From NCBI RefSeq assembly GCF_028595325.1, contig NZ_JAQQXR010000005.1:62001-126000 (forward strand): a DNA stretch of 64,000 nucleotides, written 5' to 3'. Source of the DNA: Janthinobacterium fluminis. Its GTDB lineage: Bacteria > Pseudomonadota > Gammaproteobacteria > Burkholderiales > Burkholderiaceae_D. Made by a program: the position numbers and the translations under genes. Of this stretch, positions 41,565 through 51,313 are shown piece by piece (the stretch's first letter is position 1; every line of letters begins with the position of its first letter). The notes under the pieces are model-generated. The model was not told where the DNA came from, did no database searches, and saw only the letters and a list, made by a program, of their open reading frames with translations.

Positions 41565-44297
41565 ATGAGTCCGCAGCAAAATTGCACCGCCCTGCGCCTG
41601 GCGCTGGGCCTGACGGCGGCGCTCGGCGCCGCCACGCCGGCCGCCCGCGCCCAGCAGGCGGACGCCTCGCCGATGCTGCGCGTGGAAATCACCGGCTCCT
41701 CGATCAAGCGTATCGACGGCGAGACGGCGCTGCCGGTGCAGATCATCACGCGCGAGGACATCGACAGGAGCGGCGCCACCACGGCGTCCGAGCTGCTGAA
41801 GAAGGTCAGCGCCAACACGGCGCCGCTGTCGGACGGCGTCAGCATCACCGACGGCACCTCGGGCCAGCGCGGCTTCAACGGCGCCAACCTGCGCGGCCTG
41901 GGCGTGTCGTCGACGCTGATCCTGCTCAACGGCCGGCGCCTGGCCAACTTCGCCTCGCCCGGAGACAACGCCGGCGTCGACCTGAACAACATCCCCTCCG
42001 GCGCCATCCAGCGCGTCGAGATCCTCAAGGACGGCGCCTCGGCCATCTACGGCACCGACGCCATCGGCGGCGTGATCAACTTCATCACGCGGCGCGACTA
42101 CCGCGGCGTCGACGTGAACGCGTCGGCGCTGGCGACCCAGCACGGCGGCGCCGGCAAGCGCACCGCCAGCGTCAGCGCCGGCCACGGCGACTTCGCCAAG
42201 GACGGCTTCAATGTGTTCGGCGTGCTCGACGTGCAAAAGCTCGACGCCATGCGCTCCGGCCAGCGCGCCTTCATCCGCGACCGGCCGCTGGCGACGACGC
42301 TGCCGGCGCAGATGTCGGGCAACGCCTTCCCGGCGAATATGGACATCTCCTCGGCGCAGCGCGAGGCGCTGATCGCCGCCGGCCTGCTGCCGGCCGGCAC
42401 GACGACGAACCGCATCAACCCCAGCGCGCCGGCCTGCAATCCGCCGGCCACCGTGTACGCGCCGCAGAGCCCGGGCGGCGTGGCCGCCTGCGGCTACGAC
42501 TACATGCGCGACACGGAGATCTACCCGGAGGACAGCAAGGTCGGCTTCATCGGCCGCGCCACCTTCCAGCTCAGTCCCGCGCACCAGGTGTTCGCCGAGG
42601 TGATGCATTCGGTGGCGAAGAGCCGTTACGTGATGAGCCCGAACCCGCAGCGCCTGCGCAACCTGCCGATCGCGCTGCTGCCGGAGCCCTACCGCAAGGC
42701 GCTGACGTCGCCGGACCTGCCCGACACCTTCAGCGGCGTGCGCTACCGCATGAGCGAGGCCGGCAACCGCACCAGCGAGGTCAACAGCACCGGCCAGCGC
42801 CTGCTGCTGGGCGCCTCCGGCACGCTGGCCGGCTGGGACTACGACGTCGCCGCCAGCCGCGCCGAGAACCGCGCCGTCGACAAATACGTCGACGGCTACG
42901 TGCTGTTCGACCAGTTCTATGAAGCCGTGCGGGCCGGCCTCGTCAACCCGCTGGGGCCGTCGGGCCAGGCCGGCCTCGACCTGCTCAAGCGGATCAAGGT
43001 CAACGACGAGGCGCGCAAGTCGAAGGGCGTGTCGAACGCCGTCGACGCCAAGCTGTCGAAGGGGCTGCTGGCGCTGGGCGGCGGCGACCTGGCGCTGGCC
43101 GTCGGCGCCGAGTTGCGCTGGGAGCGCACGACGTTCACGCCGTCGGCGCTGCTGCTGTCGAATAACATCGGCGGCGACCGCGACTCGACCGGCGCGCCGG
43201 ACCTGGGCCCCAGCGACGACAAGCGCACGGTGCGCTCGGTTTTCGCCGAGATCAACGCGCCGTTCAGCAAGGACGTCGAGATGCAACTGGCCGCGCGCCA
43301 CGACCGCTACAGCGAAGTGGGCGCCACGACGAATCCGAAAATCGGCCTGCGCTGGCAGCCGGCGGCCAGCCTGCTGCTGCGCGGCTCGGCCGGCACCGGC
43401 TTCCGCGCGCCCTCGCTGACGGACTTGAAGCGGCCGGTGATCTACGGCAGCGCGTCCGGCTACCTGACCGACCCGCAATGCGTCAGCAGCGGCCTGGACA
43501 CGATCGAGGGCTGCACCGACCAGTACGCGGTCGAGCGCCGCTCGAATCCCCGGCTGAAGCCGGAGAAATCGCGCCAGTTCACGCTGGGCGCCGTGCTGGA
43601 CGTGAGCAAGCAACTGAGCCTGAGCGTCGACTACTGGAACATCAAGAAGGAGGATGTGATCAGCACGCTGGGCGAGCAAATCATCGTCGACAGCCCGGAC
43701 AAGTACAACGACCGCTACATCAAGCGCGACGAGGACGGCTACATCAGCAGCATCCTGCTGCAAAAGGAAAACCAGGGGGTGCAGAAAACCTCGGGCCTGG
43801 ACCTGGGCCTGAACTACCGCGGCGCGGCCGGCCGCTTCGGCAGCTTCAGCGCCGACTTGAGCGGCACGCTGATCCTCAAGTACGAACGCCAGTTCGGCGC
43901 GCTGGAGAACTTCCGCAGCAACCTGGGCCTGTTCCTGAACGACCAGGCGATCCAGAAATGGCGCCACCACCTGAGCTTCGGCTGGGATATGGCGCCGTTC
44001 AACCTGACGCTGTCGAACGACTACTCGTCCGGCTACACCGACCAGAACACGACCTACGACCCGGCCAGCAACAAGCTGTTGCCGGCGCGCCGCGTCAAAG
44101 CCTACTCGCTGTGGGATCTGACGGGCAGCTGGGACTGGAACAAAAATCTGAAACTGCGCGCCGGTGTGTTAAATTTGGCCGACACCGACCCGCCGTTTTC
44201 GAACCAGGGCGCGTTTTTCCTGGTCGGCTTCGACCCGACCTATACCGACCCGCGCGGACGCAGCTTCTTCGTCAGCGCGAACTACGCGTTTAAATAG
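41565..44297 (+). CDS. TonB-dependent outer-membrane receptor
   Basis: Outer-membrane active transporter of 910 residues: signal peptide (1-29, ending AARAQ), plug domain (about 45-165; VEITGSSIKRIDGETALPVQ, ASELLKKVSANTAP, RVEILKDGASAIYGTDAIGG) and a 22-strand barrel ending SFFVSANYAFK with C-terminal aromatic Phe. The plug is of the general iron-independent TonB type common in polymer and peptide uptake loci, not of the siderophore type. Downstream by 28 bp is an exported cyanophycinase, hinting at import of its products. Confidence 0.92.
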   Translation: MSPQQNCTALRLALGLTAALGAATPAARAQQADASPMLRVEITGSSIKRIDGETALPVQIITREDIDRSGATTASELLKKVSANTAPLSDGVSITDGTSGQRGFNGANLRGLGVSSTLILLNGRRLANFASPGDNAGVDLNNIPSGAIQRVEILKDGASAIYGTDAIGGVINFITRRDYRGVDVNASALATQHGGAGKRTASVSAGHGDFAKDGFNVFGVLDVQKLDAMRSGQRAFIRDRPLATTLPAQMSGNAFPANMDISSAQREALIAAGLLPAGTTTNRINPSAPACNPPATVYAPQSPGGVAACGYDYMRDTEIYPEDSKVGFIGRATFQLSPAHQVFAEVMHSVAKSRYVMSPNPQRLRNLPIALLPEPYRKALTSPDLPDTFSGVRYRMSEAGNRTSEVNSTGQRLLLGASGTLAGWDYDVAASRAENRAVDKYVDGYVLFDQFYEAVRAGLVNPLGPSGQAGLDLLKRIKVNDEARKSKGVSNAVDAKLSKGLLALGGGDLALAVGAELRWERTTFTPSALLLSNNIGGDRDSTGAPDLGPSDDKRTVRSVFAEINAPFSKDVEMQLAARHDRYSEVGATTNPKIGLRWQPAASLLLRGSAGTGFRAPSLTDLKRPVIYGSASGYLTDPQCVSSGLDTIEGCTDQYAVERRSNPRLKPEKSRQFTLGAVLDVSKQLSLSVDYWNIKKEDVISTLGEQIIVDSPDKYNDRYIKRDEDGYISSILLQKENQGVQKTSGLDLGLNYRGAAGRFGSFSADLSGTLILKYERQFGALENFRSNLGLFLNDQAIQKWRHHLSFGWDMAPFNLTLSNDYSSGYTDQNTTYDPASNKLLPARRVKAYSLWDLTGSWDWNKNLKLRAGVLNLADTDPPFSNQGAFFLVGFDPTYTDPRGRSFFVSANYAFK

Positions 44298-44325
44298 CGC
44301 CATTATTGGGCATGGGGTGAACATC

Positions 44326-45558
44326 GTGACGTCATTCAGAACGACCTTCCGGCGGCTGTGCTGCGCCTTGCTGATCGGCGCGGCCGGCCTGGGCGCGCAG
44401 GCCACCGAGATGGGCACGCCGACCGGTTCGCTGGTCATCATCGGCGGCGGCCTGCGCGCCGACAACGCCGAAGTGTGGCAGCGCATCGTGGAACTGGCCG
44501 GCGGCAAGGGCGCGCGCATCGCCGTCTTCCCCTCGGCTTCCGGCAAGCCCGAGAAATACGGCCAGAGCACGATCGCCAAACTCAACCAGTACGGCGCCGA
44601 CGCCTTCCTCGTGCCGGTCGCCGTCAAGCTGGCCGGCAGCGACTACCGCGAGGCGGCCGACGACCCGCTGCTGGCCGCCAGAGTGCGCGCCGCCGCCGGC
44701 GTCTACTTCGTCGGCGGCGACCAGGGGCGCATTACGCAGGCGCTGCTGCGCGCCGACGGCAGCCGCACCAAGGTGCTGGACGCCGTGTGGGCGGTGTACC
44801 GGGGCGGCGGCGTGATCGCCGGCTCCAGCGCCGGCGCCGCCATCATGAGCAGCACCATGTTCTACGACGCCAAGCCGGTGCTGGAGATGCTCAAGATGGG
44901 CGTCACCGACGGCCGCGAAATCGCCCCCGGCCTGGGCTTCATCGGCAACGACATCTTCATCGACCAGCACCTGCTGGTGCGCGGCCGCTTCGCGCGCATG
45001 ATCCCGGTGATGCTGAAGAAGGGCTACAAACTGGGCATGGGCATCGACGAGAACACGGCGATGGTGGTCACCGGCAAGCGCGACGTCGAAATCATCGGCT
45101 ACAGCGGGGCGCTGCTGATCGACCTGTCGCGCGCCTCCAGCGACCCGGGCAACAAGAACTTCAACGTCAGCAACGCCTTCATCAGCTATCTGGACCGCGG
45201 CGACAAATTCAACCTGATCACGCGGGCGTTCACGCCGTCGGCGGACAAGGCCGACGGCAAGCTCGACCCGACCCAGCCCGACATGCGCGAGCCCGTCTTC
45301 ACCAACGACATTTTAGGCAACAGCGCCGTGCTCGACCTGATGGGCAACCTGATCGACAACTCGCAGCAGGAGGCCATCGGCATCGCCTTCGGCAATCCGC
45401 GCGACTCGCTGGCGGAGCTGGGTTTCGAGTTCAGGTTCAGCAAGACCGTCAACAGCGTCGGCTACAGCTCCAGCGAGGCGGAGGCGTATTCGGTGCTCAA
45501 GCTGCGCCTGGACATCCGCCCGATCCAGCTGCAGCAGCCTTTCTACCGCTATAAATAG
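44326..45558 (+). CDS. Exported cyanophycinase (peptidase S51)
   Basis: Serine peptidase of 410 residues that cleaves cyanophycin, the multi-L-arginyl-poly-aspartate storage polymer, into beta-Asp-Arg dipeptides. A signal peptide (to about residue 26, LLIGAAGLGAQA) marks it as exported, like the extracellular CphE type. The nucleophile lies in GSSAG (166-170), with VYFVGGDQGRITQAL and FIDQHLLVRGRFARM as further signatures. I prefer GTG 44326 (GGGGTGA site upstream) to GTG 44317. The C-terminal third (FNVSNAFISYLDRGDKFNL) is longer than in cyanobacterial CphB. Confidence 0.88.
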   Translation: MTSFRTTFRRLCCALLIGAAGLGAQATEMGTPTGSLVIIGGGLRADNAEVWQRIVELAGGKGARIAVFPSASGKPEKYGQSTIAKLNQYGADAFLVPVAVKLAGSDYREAADDPLLAARVRAAAGVYFVGGDQGRITQALLRADGSRTKVLDAVWAVYRGGGVIAGSSAGAAIMSSTMFYDAKPVLEMLKMGVTDGREIAPGLGFIGNDIFIDQHLLVRGRFARMIPVMLKKGYKLGMGIDENTAMVVTGKRDVEIIGYSGALLIDLSRASSDPGNKNFNVSNAFISYLDRGDKFNLITRAFTPSADKADGKLDPTQPDMREPVFTNDILGNSAVLDLMGNLIDNSQQEAIGIAFGNPRDSLAELGFEFRFSKTVNSVGYSSSEAEAYSVLKLRLDIRPIQLQQPFYRYK

Positions 45559-45643
45559 GCGCTGCGGACCGCCGCCTAGCCCGGCCAGCGTCCATAATGC
45601 ATGGCGTTTTCCATTTGACTCAAACCCGTCCGCAAGGAGCTTT

Positions 45644-47077
45644 ATGATTTTGTTTTGCCCCCGTTTTATCCGGCCGCTGCTGGCCGCCCTCGCGCTGGCC
45701 GCCGGCATGGCGCCGGCCGCCGCGGCGGCGCCGGCCACCGTGCGCCTCGATTACCAGCATAGCGGCAACGCGCTGGCCGAGCAGTACGCCATCGAGCGCG
45801 TCGTCATCGAGCCGCTGCCCTGGGCCGGCAATCCGGCGCGCAATCTCGACGATAGCGACCGTGGCGTGAACCGGGTCGAGGTGGTCGACGTGAAGAACGG
45901 CGACCTGCTGTATTCGCGCGGCTTCAGCACCATCTTCGGCGAGTGGCGCAGCACCGACGAGGCGAAATCCGTGACCCGCGCCTTCCAGGAGTCGGTGCGC
46001 TTCCCGAAATTCGACAAGCCGGTGCGCGTGCGCATCCTCAAGCGCGACGAGCGCAACGCGTTTTCGGTGGTGTGGAGCGTCGATGTCGACGCCGACGCGC
46101 CGGACGTGGTGCGCAAGCTGCCGCCGGCGCCGGCCAAGCCGATTCCGATCCGCGTCAGCGGCGCCTCGGCCGACAAGGTCGATCTGCTGATCCTCGGCGA
46201 CGGCTACACCCAGGCGGAGATGGCCAAGTTCGAGGCCAGCGCGCGCAGCCTGGCGGAGCACCTGTTCACGGTGTCGCCGTTCCGCGAGCGCGCCAGGGAC
46301 TTCAACGTCTGGGCGCTGGCGCTGCCGACGCAGGAGTCGGGCGTGTCGCGGCCGTCGACGGGCGTGCACCATGCCTCGCCGCTGGGCACGCGCTACGATA
46401 TCTTCGGCAGCGAGCGCTATGTGCTGACGGTCGACAACCGCGCGCTGCGCGAGCTGGCGCAGTACGCGCCGTATGAGTTCATCGAGATTTTGGTCAACAA
46501 CGACACCTACGGCGGCGGCGGCATTTTCGGCCAGTTCAGCACGGCGGCGGCGAACAGCGACTGGGCCAATTATCTGTTCGTGCACGAATTCGGCCACCAT
46601 TTCGCCGGCCTGGCCGACGAGTACTACACCTCGCCGGTGGCCTACCAGTCGAACGGCGAGCGCCAGGAGCCGTGGGAGCCGAACGCCACCGCGCTGCGCG
46701 ATCCGGCCAGGCTGAAGTGGCAGAAGCACGTCAAGGCCGGCACCGCGCTGCCGACGCCGTGGCCGAAGCAGGCTTACGACGACTACGCGCGCGCCTACCA
46801 GAAGCGGCGCGCCGAGCTGCGCGCGGCGAACCGCCCCGAGGCGGAGATGAGCGCCTTGTTCAAGGCCGACCTGGCGCACACCCGGGCGCTGTTTGCGCAG
46901 GCGCCGCACCAGCACGAGGCGGGCGCTTTCGAGGGCGCCAATTACGAGTCCAATGGTTACTACCGTCCCGAGATGCAGTGCATCATGTTCGACCGCAGCG
47001 AGCAGTTCTGCTCCGTGTGCCGGGAGGCGATCGGCACCATCATCGACCTGTACTCGCGTCCCGCAGCGCAGCAGTAA
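45644..47077 (+). CDS. Exported M64 (IgA-peptidase-like) zinc metallopeptidase
   Basis: Secreted or periplasmic metallopeptidase of 477 residues. It has a signal peptide (to about 28), an N-terminal peptidase-M64 beta domain (about 30-155) and a catalytic domain with LLILGDGYTQAEMAKF and the zinc motif HEFGHHFAGLADE (314-326). A cysteine pair near the end (QFCSVCREAIG) is typical of the family. AAGGAG precedes the ATG. The target is unknown; the name IgA peptidase is a family label, not a claim. It could be another cargo of the 20821-29380 secretion operon. Confidence 0.88.
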   Translation: MILFCPRFIRPLLAALALAAGMAPAAAAAPATVRLDYQHSGNALAEQYAIERVVIEPLPWAGNPARNLDDSDRGVNRVEVVDVKNGDLLYSRGFSTIFGEWRSTDEAKSVTRAFQESVRFPKFDKPVRVRILKRDERNAFSVVWSVDVDADAPDVVRKLPPAPAKPIPIRVSGASADKVDLLILGDGYTQAEMAKFEASARSLAEHLFTVSPFRERARDFNVWALALPTQESGVSRPSTGVHHASPLGTRYDIFGSERYVLTVDNRALRELAQYAPYEFIEILVNNDTYGGGGIFGQFSTAAANSDWANYLFVHEFGHHFAGLADEYYTSPVAYQSNGERQEPWEPNATALRDPARLKWQKHVKAGTALPTPWPKQAYDDYARAYQKRRAELRAANRPEAEMSALFKADLAHTRALFAQAPHQHEAGAFEGANYESNGYYRPEMQCIMFDRSEQFCSVCREAIGTIIDLYSRPAAQQ

Positions 47078-47222
47078 ACCTCTGCGCCGCGGCGCCGGCC
47101 GGGCGCGCCGGCGCGGCGCGGCGCACCCGCTTGCCGGCCCGGCGCCCGTCCCATCCCTGGCCGCTGCTCACCGAATCAGATCGGCGAATCAGAATATGAA
47201 TTCTAAAATCATGTTGCGAAAT

Positions 47223-47271
47223 TTGATATAGATCAATGTTGCGGTGCCGCAATTACTCGTATAGTTGAAGC
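47223..47271 (+). promoter_or_regulatory. FNR/Anr-type class II promoter
   Basis: TTGAT-ATAG-ATCAA (47223-47236) matches the FNR/Anr consensus TTGAT-N4-ATCAA in all ten fixed positions. TATAGT at 47260-47265 is a good -10, predicting a start near 47271; the box centre is then at about -41.5, the classical activator position, and the -35 is weak as expected. It lies about 70 bp before the PHA-synthase-like gene. An oxygen-limitation response of this transcript is therefore likely. Confidence 0.8.
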
Positions 47272-47339
47272 GCCTCAAGCTTCGCGGGGCGCCGGACCGG
47301 CCTATGCCGGCACGGAATTCTGAATAGGAAACCGGCTCC

Positions 47340-49088
47340 ATGAAAATGATGTCACTTCCGCCGCCCAGCGCCGCCAGCAGCATCGATCCCATTGTCCACG
47401 CGGCATGGGCGCGCGTCGTTGCGTCGCTGGCGCCCGAATCCATCATGCAAGCCTGGCTGGATTGGGGCGCGCACCTGGCCAGTTCGCCGGGCAAGCGCAT
47501 CGACCTGGCGCAACTGGCCTTGAGCCAGGCCGGGCAGATGGGCGCATACCTGCGCGACTGCCTGGTCGCCGGGCCGGGCGCGGCGCGCGCCTGCGTCGAG
47601 CCGCCGGCGCGCGACCATCGTTTCGCCGCGCCGGAGTGGCGCCAGTGGCCGTTCAACCTGCTGCACCAGAGTTTTTTGCTGCAGGAGCAGTGGTGGGACG
47701 CGGCCGCCCACGGCGTCTGGGGCGTCGACAAGCACCACGAGGACGTGGTGGCGTTCATGATGCGCCAGTGGCTGGACATGTTCTCGCCGGGGAACCTGCT
47801 GGCGACCAACCCGCTGGTGCTCAAGCGCACCGTGGCCGAGGGCGGCGGCAATCTGCTGCGCGGCGCCGGCGTGCTGGCGGCCAAGCTGCAGCAGATGGCG
47901 ACGGAGGCGCCGCCGCGCGGCACCGAGGACTTCGTCGTCGGCCGCGATGTCGCCATCACGCCGGGCAAGGTGGTGCTGAAGAACCGCCTGATCGAGTTGA
48001 TCCAGTACAGCCCGGCGACGCCGCAGGTGCATCCCGAGCCTATCCTGATCGTGCCGGCCTGGATCATGAAGTATTACATTCTCGACCTGTCGCCGCAGAA
48101 TTCGCTGATACGCTATCTGGTCGGGCAGGGCCATACGGTGTTTTGCATCTCGTGGAAAAACCCCACGGGCGAGGACCGCGACCTGGGCATGGACGACTAT
48201 CTGGAGCTGGGCTTCCACGCCGCGCTGGGCGCCGTCAACGCCATCGTCCCGCAACGCAAGGTGCACGCCACCGGCTACTGCCTGGGCGGCACGCTGGTGT
48301 CGATCGCGGCGGCGGCGATGGCGCGCGACGGCGACGCGCGGCTCGCCTCGCTGAGCCTGTTTGCGACGCAGACGGATTTCAGCGAGCCGGGCGAACTGGG
48401 CCTGTTCATCGACGAGGGGCAGATCAGCCTGCTGGAGGCGCAGATGGCGCAGACCGGCTATCTGACCGGCGCGCAGATGGGCGGCGCCTTCCAGATGCTG
48501 CGCTCCTACGATTTGCTGTGGTCGCGCCTCGTCAACGACTACCTGCTCGGCACGCCGGCGCAGATGAACGACCTGATGGCCTGGAACGCCGACACGACGC
48601 GCATGCCGGCGAAGATGCATTCGCAGTACCTGCGCCGGCTGTTCCTCAACGACGACCTCAGCGAGGGCCGCTATCCGGTCGGCGGCAAGCCGGTGGCGCT
48701 GAACGACATCGCGCTGCCGCTGTTTTGCGTCGGCACGGCGGCCGACCATGTGGCGCCGTGGCGCTCCGTCTACAAGCTGCACCACGAGGCCGTCACCGAA
48801 ATCACCTTCGTGCTGACCAGCGGCGGCCACAACGCCGGCATCGTCAGCGAGCCGGAGCATCCGCACCGCCACTATCAGATGCAGACGCGCCCCTTCGGCG
48901 CGGCGTATGTGGCGCCCGACGCCTGGGCCGCCGCCGCGCCGCAGTTCGAGGGCTCGTGGTGGCCGGCGTGGACGGCCTGGCTGCGCGCCCGTTCGGAGGC
49001 GCCGCAACAAGCGCCGCGCATGGGCGCGGCGGCCCTTGGATATCCGCTGCTGGGCGACGCGCCCGGCGCCTACGTCATGGAGAAATAG
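47340..49088 (+). CDS. phaC: Class I-type PHA synthase-like polymerase
   Basis: Alpha/beta-hydrolase-fold poly(3-hydroxyalkanoate) polymerase of 582 residues. The lipase-like box GYCLGG (nucleophile C314), the Asp in TAADHVAPW (D469) and the His in SGGHNAGIV (H497) form the PhaC catalytic triad, and FCISWKNP and DLSPQNSLIRYL are PhaC blocks. An AGGAAA site precedes the ATG. It begins the FNR-box cluster together with fabI (1 bp later). Whether it makes storage polymer or short complexed oligomers cannot be told. Confidence 0.9.
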   Translation: MKMMSLPPPSAASSIDPIVHAAWARVVASLAPESIMQAWLDWGAHLASSPGKRIDLAQLALSQAGQMGAYLRDCLVAGPGAARACVEPPARDHRFAAPEWRQWPFNLLHQSFLLQEQWWDAAAHGVWGVDKHHEDVVAFMMRQWLDMFSPGNLLATNPLVLKRTVAEGGGNLLRGAGVLAAKLQQMATEAPPRGTEDFVVGRDVAITPGKVVLKNRLIELIQYSPATPQVHPEPILIVPAWIMKYYILDLSPQNSLIRYLVGQGHTVFCISWKNPTGEDRDLGMDDYLELGFHAALGAVNAIVPQRKVHATGYCLGGTLVSIAAAAMARDGDARLASLSLFATQTDFSEPGELGLFIDEGQISLLEAQMAQTGYLTGAQMGGAFQMLRSYDLLWSRLVNDYLLGTPAQMNDLMAWNADTTRMPAKMHSQYLRRLFLNDDLSEGRYPVGGKPVALNDIALPLFCVGTAADHVAPWRSVYKLHHEAVTEITFVLTSGGHNAGIVSEPEHPHRHYQMQTRPFGAAYVAPDAWAAAAPQFEGSWWPAWTAWLRARSEAPQQAPRMGAAALGYPLLGDAPGAYVMEK

Positions 49089-49089
49089 C

Positions 49090-49860
49090 ATGCTCAACAC
49101 TGGATTGCAGGGCAAAAAGGGGCTGGTGGTCGGCATCGCCAACGAGCACAGCATCGCCTGGGGCTGCGCGCGCGCCCTGCGCGCGGCCGGCGCCGAGCTG
49201 GCCGTCACCTGGCTCAACGACAAGGCGCGTCCGCACGTGGAACCGCTGGCGCGGCAGGTGCAGGCGGCCATCGCGCTGCCGCTCGACGTCGGCTCGGACG
49301 AGCAGATGCGCGCGCTGTTCGACGCCATCGGCGCGCAGTGGGGGCAGCTCGACTTCCTGGTCCATTCGATCGCCTTCGCGCCGAAGCAGGACTTGCAGGG
49401 CCGCGTCGCCGACAGCTCCGCCGCCGGCTTCGCCCAGGCCATGGATATCTCCTGCCACTCCTTCCTGCGCATGGCGAAGCTGGCCGAGCCTTTGATGCAG
49501 CAGGGCGGCAGCCTGATGACGATGAGCTACCTGGGCGCCGAGGAAGTCATCGGCGACTACGGTTTGATGGGGCCGGTGAAGGCGGCGCTGGAGTCGTCGG
49601 TGCGCTACCTGGCGGCCGAGCTGGGGCCGGCCGGCATCCGCGTCAACGCGATTTCGCCGGGGCCGCTGGCGACGCGCGCCGCGTCCGGCATCGCCCACTT
49701 CGACCGCCTGCTGGCCGACGCCGCCCAGCGCGCGCCGCTGCGGCGCTTGGTCGACATCGACGACGTCGGCGCGCTGTGCGCCTTCCTGGCCGGCGACGCC
49801 GCCCGCGCGATCACCGGCGGCACGCTGTACGTCGACGCCGGCTACCACATCCTCAATTGA
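49090..49860 (+). CDS. fabI: Enoyl-[acyl-carrier-protein] reductase FabI
   Basis: NADH-dependent reductase of 256 residues in the SDR family. The nucleotide-binding GIANEHSIAWG and the catalytic pattern SYLGAEEVIGDYGLMGPVK (Tyr, Tyr, Lys of FabI spacing) are complete. A FabI outside the fatty-acid synthesis cluster and directly after a PHA synthase may be a second copy that links redox balance (NADH oxidation) to acyl chains under low oxygen. Its stop codon overlaps the start of the next gene. Confidence 0.92.
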   Translation: MLNTGLQGKKGLVVGIANEHSIAWGCARALRAAGAELAVTWLNDKARPHVEPLARQVQAAIALPLDVGSDEQMRALFDAIGAQWGQLDFLVHSIAFAPKQDLQGRVADSSAAGFAQAMDISCHSFLRMAKLAEPLMQQGGSLMTMSYLGAEEVIGDYGLMGPVKAALESSVRYLAAELGPAGIRVNAISPGPLATRAASGIAHFDRLLADAAQRAPLRRLVDIDDVGALCAFLAGDAARAITGGTLYVDAGYHILN

Positions 49861-51263
49861 TGGCTGCAAACATGAAGACAGCATTTCCCTGCATGGCCGC
49901 GCTGACGCTGGCGCTGGCCGGCTGCGCCTCGCTGGCGCCGCCGTACCAGGCGCCGGCGCTGCCGGTGCCGGCCGCCTATCCAGACGGCGGCGCCGACGGC
50001 GCCGGCGCCGCCGCGCAACTGGCCTGGCGCACGTATTTTTCCGATCCGCGCATGCAGCGCCTGATCGCCCAGGCGCTGGAGAACAACCGCGACCTGCGCG
50101 TGGCCGCGCTGCGCGTCGAGGAGGCGCGCGCCGCCTACGGCATCCAGCGCGCCGAGCAGTTTCCCAGCGTCGGCCTGGGCGTCGAGGGCAGCCGCGCGCG
50201 CGTGCCGGGCGACCTGAACCCGACGCGCAAGCCGCTGTTGTCGGACCAGTACCAGGTCGGCCTGAGCGTCGGCGCCTGGGAGCTGGATTTCTGGGGCCGC
50301 GTGCGCAGCCTGAAGGACGCGGCGCTGCACAGGCTGCTGGCCGGCGACGCGGCGCGCCGCGCCGTCACGCTGGCGCTGGTGGCGCAGGTGGCCGACGCCT
50401 ACCTGGCGCTGCGCGAGCTGGACGAGCGCATCGGGCTGGCCGAACGCACGGTGGCCAGCCGCAGCGAGTCGCTGCGCATCTTCAAGCGCCGCTTCGAGGT
50501 CGGCGCGACGTCGAAACTCGACCTGACCCAGGTGGAGACGCTGCTGACGCAGGCGCAGACGCTGGAGGCGCAGCTGCGGCAGGCGCGCGAGCTGCGCGCC
50601 CACGCGCTGACGCAACTGGTCGGCGCGGCGCCGGACCTGGCGCCGCAGCAGGGCTTCGACGACGCCGCCGTGCTGCCCGGGCTGCGCGCCGGCCTGCCGT
50701 CGGACTTGCTGGCGGCCCGGCCCGACATCGCCGCCGCCGAGCAGCAGCTGCGCGCGGCGCAGGCCAACATCGGCGCGGCGCGCGCCGCCTTCTTCCCGCG
50801 CGTCACGCTGACGACGGCCCTGGGCACCGCCAGCGCCGAGCTGGACGGCCTGTTCGACGCGGGCAGCCGGGCCTGGACGCTGGCGCCGCGCCTGACCCTG
50901 CCGATCTTCGACGCCGGCCGCAACCAGGCCGGGCTGGACCTGGCGACGCTGCGGCGCGACGTCGCCGTGGCCAATTATGAGCAGAGCGTGCAGAACGCCT
51001 TCCGCGAAGTGGCCGACGCGCTGTCGGGGCGGCGCTGGCTGGCCGAGCAGGTGCGCATCCAGCGCACGGCGCTGGCGGCGCAGAGCGAGCGCGCGCGGCT
51101 CGCCAAGCTGCGCTACGACAACGGCGCGGCGCCCTATCTGGAGGTGCTCGACGCCCAGCGCGACCTGCTGTCGGTCGAGCAGCAACTGGTGCAGACGCGG
51201 CGCGCGCTGCTGTCCAGCCAGGTCAGCCTGTACGCGGCCCTGGGCGGCGACGCCAGCTTATGA
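49860..51263 (+). CDS. NodT/TolC-like outer-membrane efflux lipoprotein
   Basis: Outer-membrane exit channel of 467 residues with a lipobox (LTLALAGC). Two TolC repeats are visible, with the NodT-family motifs [40 protein letters not shown] and [16 protein letters not shown]. The first ATG (49860) overlaps the fabI stop; ATG 49872 is an equally plausible start. With the next three genes it forms a complete tripartite ABC efflux system. Confidence 0.92.
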   Translation: MAANMKTAFPCMAALTLALAGCASLAPPYQAPALPVPAAYPDGGADGAGAAAQLAWRTYFSDPRMQRLIAQALENNRDLRVAALRVEEARAAYGIQRAEQFPSVGLGVEGSRARVPGDLNPTRKPLLSDQYQVGLSVGAWELDFWGRVRSLKDAALHRLLAGDAARRAVTLALVAQVADAYLALRELDERIGLAERTVASRSESLRIFKRRFEVGATSKLDLTQVETLLTQAQTLEAQLRQARELRAHALTQLVGAAPDLAPQQGFDDAAVLPGLRAGLPSDLLAARPDIAAAEQQLRAAQANIGAARAAFFPRVTLTTALGTASAELDGLFDAGSRAWTLAPRLTLPIFDAGRNQAGLDLATLRRDVAVANYEQSVQNAFREVADALSGRRWLAEQVRIQRTALAAQSERARLAKLRYDNGAAPYLEVLDAQRDLLSVEQQLVQTRRALLSSQVSLYAALGGDASL

Positions 51264-51313
51264 CGCCGCCGGCCCGGCCCGGCGTCACCCCACTCAACAA
51301 GAAGACCGAACAT

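Noticed and set aside
45644..47077. Membership of the M64 peptidase in the cyanophycin-type locus
   Set aside because: It follows on the same strand after 85 bp but has its own ribosome site and no functional link to Asp-Arg polymers; kept separate.
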